64,000 bases of DNA from CAYLMM01 sp964384825 (lineage in GTDB: Bacteria; Krumholzibacteriota; Krumholzibacteriia; LZORAL124-64-63), in assembly GCA_964384825.1 (NCBI GenBank), contig CAYLMM010000001.1, forward strand, positions 1 to 64,000. The letters run 5' to 3'. Below the pieces are notes generated by a model. It did not search any database. It saw only the letters and a list, made by a program, of their open reading frames with translations, and was not told where the DNA came from. Positions 8,410-17,048 of the stretch are shown here, one piece after another. Positions within the stretch are counted from its first letter, which is position 1; each line of letters begins with the position of its first letter. The position numbers and the translations under genes were made by a program.

Positions 8410-9834
8410 TCAGACCGGCGCCGGCTCGGGTCGCGACGCGGCGCGATCGGTCAGCCGATCCCGCAGCGGATGCTCCGGGAACAGGTTCAGCACGCGGCGC
8501 CGCCAACTGGCGGCGTTGTCGTTGAAACCCAGCTGCGCCAGGACCGAACTGCCGCGCAGCCAGGCGATGTGATTCCGTTCGTTCACGGTCACCGCCCGCA
8601 GGTACATGCCCAGGGCGCGCCGGGGGTCGCCGGCGCTCCGGGCGCAGTCCCCCAGGCCCAGCCAGGCCGGAGAGCAGGACCGGTCGGCCGCCAGCACGCG
8701 CTCGAAATGGGCGCGCGCCTCGGCCAGATTTCCGCGCCACAGCGCCGTCTCGCCGAGATGGCAGGAGGCGTGCAGCGACCGGCGCGAGGGCGGCGCCGGA
8801 TCCGGATCCTCGCCGCCGGCGGCGGCGAGCAGGGCGTCGCGGAAGACCTTGGCCGCCTCCTGGGCCCGGGCCACCGCTTCGGCCGGCGAGGCGCCTGCGT
8901 CGCTCGGATCGGGCAGATCGCGCAAGGTCACGACCGCGCGCTGGAACCGCAGGTCCCCGTCCCCGGGATAGATCGCCGCGGCCCTGTCGACGACGTTGCG
9001 GGCTTCGTCCATCCGGCCGAGGGCCAGATAGCCGCCGCTGAGCCTGATCGCCAGATCCGGGCCGTGCTCCATCCGCGACGCCGCGTCCGGATCCTCGGCC
9101 GTCAGCGCCCGCCAGGCCCGCTCCAGGGGAACCAGGGCGGCCCGCAGGCCGGCCGTCGGCAGGATCTCGTCCTCGAGCAGCACCATCGTCTCGTCCGCGA
9201 GGCGGAAGGCGAAGTAGGGCTCCCAGGGATACTCGGCCACCGCCGACTCCAGCAGGCGGCGGTATCCGTCGCGCCGGGACCGGGTCTCGGCGGCGTCGCC
9301 CCGCTCGTGGACGACCGTCAGGACCGATTCGGCCACGTCCATCCCACGGGATGCGGCCCAGTTCCTCACCGCGATGCCGACCCGTTCATGGATGGGGTAA
9401 CAATAGCGGATGTGCGGGTGGCTGCGGAACAGGCGCAGGGGGCACGAAGGACGCGACCGCCCCGATTCCTGCTCGCGGTCCTCGATCCGCACGTTGTAAC
9501 CCGCCACGGCCTCGTCGGTCAACATCTTCTGGAACTCCACCGGGCGGACCGGCTGGAGGCGCTCGTCGGCGTCGAGGACCAGCACCCAGTCGCAGCGGGC
9601 CTCGTCCAGCGCCGCGTTGCGGGCGGCGGCGAAGTCGTCGCGCCAGGGGACGTCGACCACGCGGGCGCCGTAGCCCTCGGCGATCAGACGGGTGTTGTCC
9701 TGGGATCCGGTGTCGGCGACGACGATCTCGTCGACGACCGCCAGCGCCGACTTGATGGCCTGGCCGATCCGGGCCTCCTCGTCGCGCGCGACGACGCACA
9801 GAGTGGTGGTCTGTCTCTTCATATGCTGCCACAT
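8410..9834 (-). CDS. Family 2 glycosyltransferase with C-terminal TPR region
   Basis: 474 residues. The first third is a GT-A fold: TTTLCVVARDEEARIGQ, VVADTGSQDNT and LVLDADERL (DxD-type metal and sugar-nucleotide binding). The remainder is helical with TPR-like repeats, including LGGDYA-type helices and ASCHLGETALWRGNLAEARAHFERVL. Such TPR-GT2 proteins are soluble or membrane-associated transferases acting on surface glycans or proteins; no acceptor can be named. Two in-frame ATGs at 9834 and 9822 are possible, neither with a strong ribosome site; the longer is given. It starts a run of three minus-strand genes. Confidence 0.8.
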   Translation of the reverse strand: MWQHMKRQTTTLCVVARDEEARIGQAIKSALAVVDEIVVADTGSQDNTRLIAEGYGARVVDVPWRDDFAAARNAALDEARCDWVLVLDADERLQPVRPVEFQKMLTDEAVAGYNVRIEDREQESGRSRPSCPLRLFRSHPHIRYCYPIHERVGIAVRNWAASRGMDVAESVLTVVHERGDAAETRSRRDGYRRLLESAVAEYPWEPYFAFRLADETMVLLEDEILPTAGLRAALVPLERAWRALTAEDPDAASRMEHGPDLAIRLSGGYLALGRMDEARNVVDRAAAIYPGDGDLRFQRAVVTLRDLPDPSDAGASPAEAVARAQEAAKVFRDALLAAAGGEDPDPAPPSRRSLHASCHLGETALWRGNLAEARAHFERVLAADRSCSPAWLGLGDCARSAGDPRRALGMYLRAVTVNERNHIAWLRGSSVLAQLGFNDNAASWRRRVLNLFPEHPLRDRLTDRAASRPEPAPV

Positions 9835-10020
9835 CCGGTTGCTTGAGCAGAAAGGCGCCTAGGCGCGAAATCATCCAGTAACGGTCTTATCGTCCGTCGG
9901 GCCGCCGGGTTTAGAGCCGACCCGGATTCAACTGCCGGTTGCCAATCCGCTGCGGCTTCGGCATTTTAGAAGGGTTCCGGACGAGGACGTTCCGCCGTCG
10001 CGAACAGTTCCAGGGGAGCC

Positions 10021-10575
10021 ATGCCGCACCGTAAAAAGGATTTCGAGCGACCCCGCGACCGTCTGCGCCGGTCGGAGATCGATTCTCTCGCCCATGCGCC
10101 GGTCTTCGGCCTGCTGGACAACATCCGCTCGGTCTGGAACGTGGGCTCGATCTTCCGCACCGCCGACGCCGCCGGCCTGGCCGGCCTCTATCTCTGCGGG
10201 ATGACCGCGACGCCCCCGCGGCCCGACATGGAGAAAACCGCCCTGGGCGCCACCGAGACCGTGCCCTGGGACTACTGGCCGGACGCCGCGGCGGCCGTCG
10301 CCGACCTGAAACGGCGGGGGATCTGCGTGGTGGCCCTGGAGCAGACTGCCGACGCCCGCCCCTACGACGCCCTCGACTGCCCATTCCCGGCCTGCGTCGT
10401 GGTGGGTCACGAGGTCGACGGGGTGTCGCCCGAGGTCCTCGAGGCCGCCGACATCCGGGCCGAGATCCCGATGAACGGCGTGAAGAAATCGATGAACGTG
10501 GCGGTCAGCTTCGGCGTGATGGCCTTCGCCATGACCGGCGCCTGGCGAGCCGCGAACCGGAAGGCCCGGCCATGA
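10021..10575 (+). CDS. SpoU/TrmH-family RNA 2'-O-methyltransferase
   Basis: 184 residues with the three SPOUT motifs: NIRSVWNVGSIFRTADAAG (motif 1), VVVGHEVDGVSPEVLE (motif 2) and IPMNGVKKSMNVAVSFGV (motif 3), which together form the deep trefoil knot that binds SAM. The family methylates ribose 2'-OH in tRNA or rRNA; the target is not readable. There is no N-terminal L30e-like substrate domain, so it is a short form. The stop overlaps the next ATG by 4 bp (ATGA at 10572-10575), suggesting coupling to the DUF116 gene. Confidence 0.88.
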   Translation: MPHRKKDFERPRDRLRRSEIDSLAHAPVFGLLDNIRSVWNVGSIFRTADAAGLAGLYLCGMTATPPRPDMEKTALGATETVPWDYWPDAAAAVADLKRRGICVVALEQTADARPYDALDCPFPACVVVGHEVDGVSPEVLEAADIRAEIPMNGVKKSMNVAVSFGVMAFAMTGAWRAANRKARP

Positions 10576-11195
10576 GCAGTCGATCCCTCCGGTGGCGATC
10601 CCGCTGGCGCTTCGGCTGGTACGTCCGGGCCGTGCAGTCGGTCCGGCTGCTGCTGCGCCGTTTCGGATCCCTGGAGACGCGCTTCATCCGGGGCCTGGTC
10701 GCCCGCCACAACCGGCGGGTCCTGGCCTGGCTGCGCAACCATCCCCCCCGCTCGGTCCTGCTGATCCTGCCGCGCTGCGCCAAGCGCCGCGGCTGCCGCA
10801 TCGATCCCGGCGGAGACATGACCAAATGCCGCGAATGCGGGGAGTGCATCCTGGGGATCATGGCCCGCCTGACCGAAAGCTACGGCGTGCGGTCGCTGGT
10901 GGCCTTCCGCAGCCACATCGCCTTCGAGATGGCCCGGCGCGAGCGGCCCGACCTCATCCTGGCCACCGCCTGCGACGACAGGATCATCAAGGCGCTGCGC
11001 AGCGTCCCGGAAAACGCCGCCATGCTCACGCCGTTGAACAAGCCCGGAAATCGTTGCGTCGATTGCAGTTTCGATGTGAGCTGGTTCGACCGTTATCTCA
11101 GGATCGCCACCGGCCGGACGCCGACGCCCGCGCCGGCCGAGGCCGCGGCCGCCGGAGCTTGCCCCCGGCCCGAATCGAATTCGCCGTCGTCGTAG
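10572..11195 (+). CDS. DUF116 family protein
   Basis: 207 residues. A basic N-terminal helix precedes a cysteine-rich core: LPRCAKRRGC, CRECGECILG, TACDD and NRCVDCSFD. These spacings match DUF116, a family proposed to bind metal or Fe-S and often found near methyltransferases or formate and amino-acid enzymes. Its function is not established. The C-terminal 25 residues are Pro/Ala rich and probably disordered. Translation is coupled to the methyltransferase by a 4-bp overlap. Confidence 0.75.
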   Translation: MSSRSLRWRSRWRFGWYVRAVQSVRLLLRRFGSLETRFIRGLVARHNRRVLAWLRNHPPRSVLLILPRCAKRRGCRIDPGGDMTKCRECGECILGIMARLTESYGVRSLVAFRSHIAFEMARRERPDLILATACDDRIIKALRSVPENAAMLTPLNKPGNRCVDCSFDVSWFDRYLRIATGRTPTPAPAEAAAAGACPRPESNSPSS

Positions 11196-11216
11196 AAGTC
11201 GCAGAAAAGGAGTTCC

Positions 11217-12197
11217 ATGTACCGCGCGCGACGCACCGGCCGCCGGCTCCTGGGTCCGGCCTTCGATCACATCCTTTTCACCCGCCCCCGCCAGTGGCCC
11301 ATCCTCTCGGCCCAGTTCCTGATCAGCATGCTGGCCGCGCCCGCTGCGGCGGCCCTGCTCGGCTCCGGCGGGCCCGGCGAACCGCCCGCGTCGGGAGCGC
11401 CCTTCGACTGGGGCGGCGCGCTGCTGGCCTGGGCCGCCTGGGTGCTCTGCCTCAACGGCGGCACGCTTGCCTTCAACAGCGCCTTCGACGCCGACACCGA
11501 ATCGATCGCCTACCTCGACGATCCGCCACCGCCGCCCCGCGGGCTGGTGCGCTCTTCGCTGATCCTGATGCTGCTGGGAATCCCGGCGGCCTGGGTCGTG
11601 GCCCCGTCCTTCGCCCTGGTCACCGGCATCTGCGTGCTGCTGTCGATCCTCTACTCGCATCCCCGGGTGCGCCTGAAGGGAACGCCCGGCTGCGACCTGC
11701 TGACCAACATGGTGGGCTACGGAGGGGGAACGACCCTGGCGGGATTGCTGGCGGGCCAGGCGGTCGCCGGCGGGGAGGTCGGCATCCCGGCGCCCGAGGG
11801 CTGGTTCCTCGCGGCCGGATTCGCCCTGCTTTTCGGCTCCTTCTATCCCCTGACCCAGTTCTACCAGATCGACGCAGATCGCGAGCGCGGCGACCGGACC
11901 CTGGCCTCGGCGCTCGGGGAGCGCCGTTCGCTGTCGCTGGCGATACTGCTGGGGGTGGCGGCGGCCTATTTCCTGATCGCGGCGGCCCAGATCTGGAATC
12001 CGCAGGAGTCCATGGGATCGGTCCTGCCCCTGCTGGCGGGCGTCGTGATCTGGAATCTGCTGCTCGGTTCGTGGCGGCGGCGGTTGCCGGCCATGGACGC
12101 GGCCGGGCACGAGCGGTGGATGTACCGCGCCCTGGCCGTCTGGGCGTTGATCGATGTGGGAGTCGTCGCGGCGCGGCTCGGGCGGCTCTGGACCTGA
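11217..12197 (+). CDS. UbiA family prenyltransferase
   Basis: 326 residues, mostly hydrophobic with about eight or nine helices. The two aspartate-rich Mg-prenyl-diphosphate motifs are NSAFDADTE (near residue 84) and QIDADRERGDRTLASALG (near residue 220). UbiA enzymes transfer isoprenyl groups to aromatic acceptors or lipids in the membrane. An unusual DDPPPPPRG loop follows motif 1, seen in a subset of the superfamily not tied to quinone synthesis. The ATG at 11217 has an AAGGAG site. Acceptor unknown; quinone or lipid tailoring are both possible. Confidence 0.82.
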   Translation: MYRARRTGRRLLGPAFDHILFTRPRQWPILSAQFLISMLAAPAAAALLGSGGPGEPPASGAPFDWGGALLAWAAWVLCLNGGTLAFNSAFDADTESIAYLDDPPPPPRGLVRSSLILMLLGIPAAWVVAPSFALVTGICVLLSILYSHPRVRLKGTPGCDLLTNMVGYGGGTTLAGLLAGQAVAGGEVGIPAPEGWFLAAGFALLFGSFYPLTQFYQIDADRERGDRTLASALGERRSLSLAILLGVAAAYFLIAAAQIWNPQESMGSVLPLLAGVVIWNLLLGSWRRRLPAMDAAGHERWMYRALAVWALIDVGVVAARLGRLWT

Positions 12198-12202
12198 GCG
12201 CG

Positions 12203-12222
12203 GGGGGCCGGACCCGGCCCCC
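12203..12222. terminator. Stem-loop between convergent genes
   Basis: GGGGGCCGG and CCGGCCCCC form a 7-9 bp stem between the ends of the UbiA and adenosine deaminase genes. There is no T-run on either strand, so any terminator role is uncertain; symmetry could serve both directions. Confidence 0.4.
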
Positions 12223-12234
12223 GAAATCCGGGAA

Positions 12235-13329
12235 CTAGAGCTGGGCCCGCCAGCGCCGGCTGATCACGCCGGAATGACGCACCCCCAGGGCCTCGAACTC
12301 GTCGAGCGCCTTGTTGATGAGCTTGGCCTTCTCGGCCAGCGGCAGGAACGCGCTCTTGAAGCCGTCGAGCACCAGCTTGGCGATCTGCTCCTCGTCCATC
12401 CCCAGATGCTCCACCGCCAGGGACAGCTCGTTGGTCACCGTGGTGCCCGAAACCAGCCGGTTGTCGGTGTTCAGGGTGATCCGCATGCCGGATTCCAGAT
12501 AGCGCTTGGCCGGGTGGCTGGAGAGGTCGGCGACCGCGCGGGTCTGCAGATTGCTCGCGAGGCAGACCTCGACCGCGATGCGCCGGTCGTTGACCCACTG
12601 CATCAGGTCGGGATCCTCGATCAGGCGGGTCCCGTGGCCGATCCGGTTGGCGCCGCAGTAGTGGATCGCCTGGTGGATGGATTCGGGCCCGAAGGCCTCG
12701 CCGGCGTGGATGGTCACCGGCAGGTTGTGGTTCAGCACGGTGTAGAACGCCTGGAGATGATCCTTGGCCGGGTAGTCCTTCTCGGCGCCGGCCAGATCGA
12801 AGGCCACCACGCCGCGGCCCTTCCAGCGGCAGGCCAGCTCGGCCAGCTCGAGCGACGACTCGGGAGAGATGTGCCGCATCCCGCAGATGATCTGACCGGT
12901 ATGGATGCCGTACTGCTCGCGGGCGGCGTCGAGCCCCTCCTGCACCCCGCCGACGATCGTGTCGAAGTCCATCCCCTGCTCGGTGTGCAGCATCGGCGAG
13001 TAGCGGACCTCCATGTAGCGCACGTTCTCGCGATGGGCGTCCTCGGCCAGCTCGAAGGCGATCCGGACCAGATCCTCGCGCCTCTGCATCAGCTGCAGCG
13101 TGATGTCGAAGACCTTCAGGTAGTCCACCAGGTTCTCGCAGCGGTCGCCGACCTGGCAGACGGCGCGCACGTCGTCGTCGGTGCGGAAATCGAAGGGCAG
13201 GCCGTACCGGGCGGACAGCTCGCGGACCGTCGCCGGGCGCAGGGATCCGTCGAGATGGACGTGGAGATCCGTCTTCGGCAGCGCGGCGAGCAGCGCAAGG
13301 GAAGGCCGGGAAGCGGTAGGAGCCGGCAT
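12235..13329 (-). CDS. add: Adenosine deaminase
   Basis: 364 residues, starting at the ATG at 13329 with a GGAGG site; an upstream in-frame ATG at 13362 is less good. The amidohydrolase metal residues are visible: DLHVHLDG (His23, His25), IHAGE, RIGHGTRL and TLNTDNRLVSGT, the last equivalent to SxNTDDP. The enzyme hydrolyses adenosine (or related purines) to inosine and ammonia in the cytosol. The Asn-Thr-Asp-Asn variant where many have Asp-Asp is within the family range. It lies near ahcY, which makes adenosine, so removing that product is a plausible shared role. Promoter not identified. Confidence 0.88.
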   Translation of the reverse strand: MPAPTASRPSLALLAALPKTDLHVHLDGSLRPATVRELSARYGLPFDFRTDDDVRAVCQVGDRCENLVDYLKVFDITLQLMQRREDLVRIAFELAEDAHRENVRYMEVRYSPMLHTEQGMDFDTIVGGVQEGLDAAREQYGIHTGQIICGMRHISPESSLELAELACRWKGRGVVAFDLAGAEKDYPAKDHLQAFYTVLNHNLPVTIHAGEAFGPESIHQAIHYCGANRIGHGTRLIEDPDLMQWVNDRRIAVEVCLASNLQTRAVADLSSHPAKRYLESGMRITLNTDNRLVSGTTVTNELSLAVEHLGMDEEQIAKLVLDGFKSAFLPLAEKAKLINKALDEFEALGVRHSGVISRRWRAQL

Positions 13330-13601
13330 GGAGCCTCCATGATCGTATGCTGGAAAATACAAAGCGATCCTGGGTCGGGCACTCGGCTCCCGACCCAGGA
13401 TGCGATGATGCCGATGCGGCGATGAAGTCTCGAGACGGTGAGCGACTCAAACACCGAAACGTGATGCTTCACCTGCCACAGAGATTGCGAGTCATCTGTA
13501 CCTGGCCGCACCGACAAACCGAAATCAGCTCTCGTATGCAGTTCGCTCGGATAATAATACGGGACCGGCCCGACCGGGGCAACCCCATCCTCTCACGGGG
13601 A

Positions 13602-13631
13602 TTGGACAAGGGGTTTTCGGCGCTGTATATT
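13602..13631 (+). promoter_or_regulatory. Sigma70-type promoter of the outer-membrane protein gene
   Basis: TTGGAC at 13602-13607 and TATATT at 13626-13631 are 18 bp apart, 47 bp before the downstream ATG at 13679. Five of six bases match in the -10 and four or five in the -35. The rest of the 349-bp gap 13330-13678 has low coding signal and I saw no other site or RNA structure in it. Confidence 0.65.
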
Positions 13632-13678
13632 CCATCCGCACTTGCAAGGTCCCCATTCCGCTCGAAAGGAGCGTGTTC

Positions 13679-14443
13679 ATGGTCACGGTGAACCGCCACT
13701 TCCGGACCGCATTCCTGCCGGCCGTCGCGGCCCTCGTCCTGCTCGCCGCGGGAAGCGTTCCGAGCATGGCCCAGGTTCCGCAGACGACCGACGCCGACGC
13801 CGATACGGCGGCCGTCGAGCAGATCATCAAGCATCCCTCCGCCTTAGCCTTGTCGGGCGCGGTGAGCTTCGTGACCCCGCTCCATATCATCAAGGAGGGC
13901 GCCTACGACATCATCGACCTGAGCAGCAACGGCCTCGGATTCGATGTCGGCCTGCGCTGGTACGCCCTCGACAGCCTCGCGCTCTCGTTCCACGGCTTCA
14001 CCGGCAGCGTGGGCTTCGACGACAGCCACCCCGGACAGATGGACCAGATCAACCGCCGCCTCACCGGCGAGTTCACGACCGACTCGAAGTTCGCCTTCAC
14101 CGGCTTGAGCTTCGGCCTGCAGGCCTATCTGGGTCAGAAGTTCATGCCCGATTCCAGGTTCAACCCGTACATGAAGGCCGATATCGTCTACCTCGACTGG
14201 GAGCTCCAGGAAGAGGACGGCGGGGATGTCCTGGTCTACAACCAGAACGCCCTGGAGGGCCAGCACATGGGCGCCGGGGCCGGCCTCGGCACCGAGTACC
14301 GGCTGAGCGACAAGATCGATCTCGAGTTCGAGTGGATGTGGAACTACATCCTGACCGAGGACACCGACACGTGGAACGAGGATTCCTTCTGGACCAACAC
14401 CCACCTGTGGACCCTCTCGGCGGGCATCGTTCTGAAGCTCTGA
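13679..14443 (+). CDS. Outer-membrane beta-barrel-like protein with signal peptide
   Basis: 254 residues from the ATG at 13679, which has AAAGGAG seven bases before it; the earlier GTG at 13673 sits too close to that site. Residues 1 to about 31 form a signal peptide (basic start, then AVAALVLLAAG, cleavage after SMA). The mature part alternates hydrophobic and polar residues in strand-like blocks, such as LGFDVGLRWYALDSLALSFHGF and THLWTLSAGIVLKL, ending in a hydrophobic strand as barrels do. Own promoter upstream and terminator downstream make it monocistronic. Family not recognised; pore, adhesin or structural roles all possible. Confidence 0.75.
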   Translation: MVTVNRHFRTAFLPAVAALVLLAAGSVPSMAQVPQTTDADADTAAVEQIIKHPSALALSGAVSFVTPLHIIKEGAYDIIDLSSNGLGFDVGLRWYALDSLALSFHGFTGSVGFDDSHPGQMDQINRRLTGEFTTDSKFAFTGLSFGLQAYLGQKFMPDSRFNPYMKADIVYLDWELQEEDGGDVLVYNQNALEGQHMGAGAGLGTEYRLSDKIDLEFEWMWNYILTEDTDTWNEDSFWTNTHLWTLSAGIVLKL

Positions 14444-14495
14444 TCGGCGGCGCGGGAACCGGCCGGGCGGCGATCCGCGGATACGAAGATACGCA

Positions 14496-14530
14496 GGGGG
14501 GCGGCCCGCACGGGCCGCCCCCCTTTTTTT
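14496..14530 (+). terminator. Rho-independent terminator
   Basis: GGGGGGCGGCCCG at 14496-14508 pairs with CGGGCCGCCCCCC at 14511-14523 around a CA core (loop opens to about 4-6 nt), followed by a T-run (14524-14530). It ends the outer-membrane protein transcript and is about 25 bp before the convergent ahcY stop. Confidence 0.85.
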
Positions 14531-14555
14531 CCGCCGTCGATGTCCGCCGCGGGGC

Positions 14556-15833
14556 CTAGGTCCCGGCGGAGTAGTCCACCGCGTACTTCATCTGGTCCTC
14601 GGTCAGAACGTCGACCGCCAGGCCCATGGTGCGCAGCTTGATGCCGGCGATCTTCTGATCCTGCTCCTCGGGAATGTCGTGCACGGCGATCTCGAGGTCC
14701 TTGCCCTCCTGCGCCAGCCGCACCATGCTGAGGAACTGGTTCGCGAAGGACATGTCCATGACCTCGGAGGGATGCCCCTCGGCGGCGGCCAGGTTCACCA
14801 GACGGCCCTGGGCCAGCAGGTAGATCCGGCGGCCGTCGGCCATGGTGTACTCCTCGCAGTTGGGCCGGATGGTCCGCTTGGAGGAGGACAGCGCCTCGAG
14901 ATCCTCGATGTTGATCTCGCAGTCGTAGTGGCCGGTGTTGCAGACGATCGCGCCGTCGCGCATGACCTCGAAGTGGCGGCCGACGATCACGTCCTTCATG
15001 CCGGTGGCGGTGATGAACACCTCGCCGACCTTCGCCGCCTCGTCCATCGTCATCACGCGGTGGCCGTCGAGGGTGGCCTTCAGCGCCGCGGTGTTCTTGA
15101 CCTCGGTGGCGATGACGCTCGCACCCTCGCCCGCCGCCCGCATGGCGCATCCCTTGCCGCAGTGGCCGTAGCCGGCGACCACGAAGTTCTTGCCGGCCAG
15201 CAGCACGCTGGTGGCCCGCAGGATGCCGTCGATGCTGCTCTGGCCGGTGCCGTAGACGTTGTCGAAGTCCCATTTGGTCTCGGCGTCGTTGACCGCGATG
15301 ACCGGGTACTTCAGGGCGCCGTCGGCGGACATCGCGCGCAGGCGGTGGATGCCGGTGGTGGTCTCCTCGGTGCCGCCGATGATCGTCGAGCACAGCTCGG
15401 GATGGCGGTTGTGGACCGAGAAGATCAGGTCGGCGCCGTCGTCCAGGGTCATCAGGGGCTTCATCTCGAGGGTGCGGTCGATGCACCAGTAGAAGTCCTC
15501 GACGTTCTGGCCGTGCCAGGCGTAGATGGTGGTCCCGGCCTGGGCCAGGGCCGCGGCCACGTCGTCCTGGGTCGACAGCGGGTTGCAGCCGCTCCAGGCG
15601 ACCTCGGCGCCGGCGGCGCGCAGGGTCTCGACCAGCACCGCGGTCTCCTTGGTCACGTGCAGACACCCGGCGATCCGCGTGCCCTTGAGCGACTGCTTCT
15701 TCGCGTGCTCCTCGCGCAGGGCCATCATCACCGGCATGTGGTTCTCGGCCCAGTCGATCCGCATCCGCCCCAGATCGGCCAGACCGAGGTCGGCCACCTT
15801 GTAGTTGGTGCCTTCGGCAAGCTTGGTCGTCAT
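14556..15833 (-). CDS. ahcY: Adenosylhomocysteinase (S-adenosylhomocysteine hydrolase)
   Basis: 425 residues, the shorter form lacking the roughly 40-residue insertion of plant and many bacterial enzymes. Key motifs are visible: the CLHVTKETAVLVETL substrate region, VYGTGQSSIDGI, the NAD-binding GYGHCGKGCAM loop, GHYDCEINIEDL and a final C-terminal segment that crosses to the neighbouring subunit. It breaks SAH into adenosine and homocysteine to relieve product inhibition of methyltransferases. The ATG at 15833 has GGAGGAAAC before it. It lies 97 bp after an ArsR-methyltransferase fusion gene on the same strand, probably in one transcript. Confidence high. Confidence 0.95.
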   Translation of the reverse strand: MTTKLAEGTNYKVADLGLADLGRMRIDWAENHMPVMMALREEHAKKQSLKGTRIAGCLHVTKETAVLVETLRAAGAEVAWSGCNPLSTQDDVAAALAQAGTTIYAWHGQNVEDFYWCIDRTLEMKPLMTLDDGADLIFSVHNRHPELCSTIIGGTEETTTGIHRLRAMSADGALKYPVIAVNDAETKWDFDNVYGTGQSSIDGILRATSVLLAGKNFVVAGYGHCGKGCAMRAAGEGASVIATEVKNTAALKATLDGHRVMTMDEAAKVGEVFITATGMKDVIVGRHFEVMRDGAIVCNTGHYDCEINIEDLEALSSSKRTIRPNCEEYTMADGRRIYLLAQGRLVNLAAAEGHPSEVMDMSFANQFLSMVRLAQEGKDLEIAVHDIPEEQDQKIAGIKLRTMGLAVDVLTEDQMKYAVDYSAGT

Positions 15834-15862
15834 GTTTCCTCCGTCTCGCTGTTGCAGGTCAT

Positions 15863-15911
15863 GGGAGCTTGCTCCCGTCCGTCTCGTGAATCGCCGCCCC
15901 GGTCCGGGGCG
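15863..15911 (-). other. Two stem-loops in the sahR-like/ahcY spacer
   Basis: GGGAGC-TT-GCTCCC (15863-15876) and CGCCCCGG-T-CCGGGGCG (15895-15911) are adjacent palindromes in the 97-bp spacer upstream of ahcY. There is no T-run between them and the ahcY start. I looked for SAH and SAM riboswitch patterns here and did not find them. Confidence 0.5.
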
Positions 15912-15930
15912 AATCCGCTGTCCATTTCCG

Positions 15931-16923
15931 TCATCCGGTTCCCACCGCCAGAAAGACGTCAGGCCAGACGACCGAGCGTCGATTCATGCCGGCGGGCAAC
16001 CCCGCGCGGGCCGCCGCCAGTTCGGCCAGGCCCCGCTCGAGATACAGCCGCGGCGTCAACCCTGCCGCGGCGAAGAATCCTTCCACGTCGTCCCTCTCGA
16101 AGCCGAGCCAGCGATGAGCCAGGTCGTCGCGCATCCAGGCCAGATCGTGGCGGGTGAACGACATCACGATCACCCGGCCGCCCGGCTTGACCACCCGGGC
16201 CATCTCGGCCACCGCCCGGGCCGGCTTCTCGACGTGGTGCAGCACCATCGAGGCGTAGGCCGCGTCGAAGGCGCCGTCGGCGAAGGGCAGATCCAGGATG
16301 TCCGCCTGGCGGAATTCGACCGCCTCCAGCTTCTGGCGGACGCAGAGTTCACGGGCCCGGCCGAGCATCGCCGCGGAGCGGTCGACGGCCGTGACCCGGG
16401 TTCCGGTCGCCGCCAGCAGCGGCAGCAAGGCGCCGGTGCCGGTGCCGATGTCGACCACCGACAATCCCGGCGGAACCAGGGCGCCCACCGCCCCGGCCTG
16501 GATGTCGGGATGTTCGAAGGCGACCCGGATCTGATCCCAGCTCTCGGCGATGCCGGCGAAGAAATCCCCGGCGCCGCGATCGCGCTCGACCGCGACGCGG
16601 GCCGCCGCCGCGTCGTCGGCGGCCGCCTCGTCCACCCGGTCCGCCTGGGCCAGGACCGCGGCGCGCAGTTCGCCCCCGCCGGGAAAATCGGCGGCCGGAG
16701 CGAGTTCGTGCCAGCTCCAGGTCCCCTCGCGCCGCTGGCGGATCCATCCCGCCTTGCGCAGGATCCCCAGATGCTTCGACACGGCGGGCTGGCTCAGGCC
16801 GAGGATCTTCACCAGATCCTGGACGATCATCTCTTCGCGGGCCAGCAGACGCAGCAGACGCAGCCGCGAGCGGTCGCTGACCGCCTGCAGAAGGGCATCC
16901 GGTGCGGGGGCTGCCTGAAGCAA
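15931..16923 (-). CDS. ArsR-family regulator fused to a SAM-binding methyltransferase domain (SahR-like)
   Basis: 330 residues from a TTG at 16923 with GGGAG six bases upstream; no better ATG exists before the HTH. Residues about 5-75 are a winged helix (LLRLLAREEMIVQDLVKILGLSQPAVSKHLGILRKAGWI). Residues about 110-325 are a class I methyltransferase fold: VVDIGTGTGALLPLL, then TAVDRSAAML, then DAAYASMVLHHVEKP. ArsR-MTase fusions of this type, such as SahR described in Proteobacteria, repress SAM-cycle genes until SAH is bound. Position before ahcY fits that role. No metal-binding ArsR cysteines are seen. Ligand and target remain predictions. Confidence 0.75.
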   Translation of the reverse strand: MLQAAPAPDALLQAVSDRSRLRLLRLLAREEMIVQDLVKILGLSQPAVSKHLGILRKAGWIRQRREGTWSWHELAPAADFPGGGELRAAVLAQADRVDEAAADDAAAARVAVERDRGAGDFFAGIAESWDQIRVAFEHPDIQAGAVGALVPPGLSVVDIGTGTGALLPLLAATGTRVTAVDRSAAMLGRARELCVRQKLEAVEFRQADILDLPFADGAFDAAYASMVLHHVEKPARAVAEMARVVKPGGRVIVMSFTRHDLAWMRDDLAHRWLGFERDDVEGFFAAAGLTPRLYLERGLAELAAARAGLPAGMNRRSVVWPDVFLAVGTG

Positions 16924-16973
16924 GAAGTTCTCCCTGAACGATCTACGGTGCCGATTCGGGAATCCGTTTTCAT

Positions 16974-16989
16974 TTCATCGCTTAATCGC
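16974..16989 (-). promoter_or_regulatory. Candidate SahR-like operator (direct octamer repeat)
   Basis: On the plus strand TTCATCGC (16974-16981) is followed directly by TTAATCGC (16982-16989), seven of eight bases equal. It lies immediately downstream of the predicted -10 and covers the expected transcript start, an ideal place for autoregulation by the ArsR-type protein. Confidence 0.4.
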
Positions 16990-16995
16990 AATAAG

Positions 16996-17022
16996 GTTAT
17001 ATAAGATCATGGCCAGCGTCAA
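16996..17022 (-). promoter_or_regulatory. Promoter for the ArsR-MTase/ahcY unit
   Basis: Read on the minus strand: TTGACG (17022-17017), 15-bp spacer, TATAAC (17001-16996). Both hexamers match five of six consensus bases; the 15-bp spacer is short, as in some regulated promoters. It sits between the glcF stop and the regulator start. Confidence 0.55.
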
Positions 17023-17048
17023 CCTTCGACTCCGGATCAGCCCTGGAA

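Noticed and set aside
9835..10020. TTGCCA-17-CATTTT promoter before the SPOUT methyltransferase
   Set aside because: The -10 is poor and no other support exists.
15834..15930. SAH or SAM riboswitch before ahcY
   Set aside because: Two palindromes are present but none of the conserved riboswitch core sequences that I know; the regulator gene upstream offers a better explanation.
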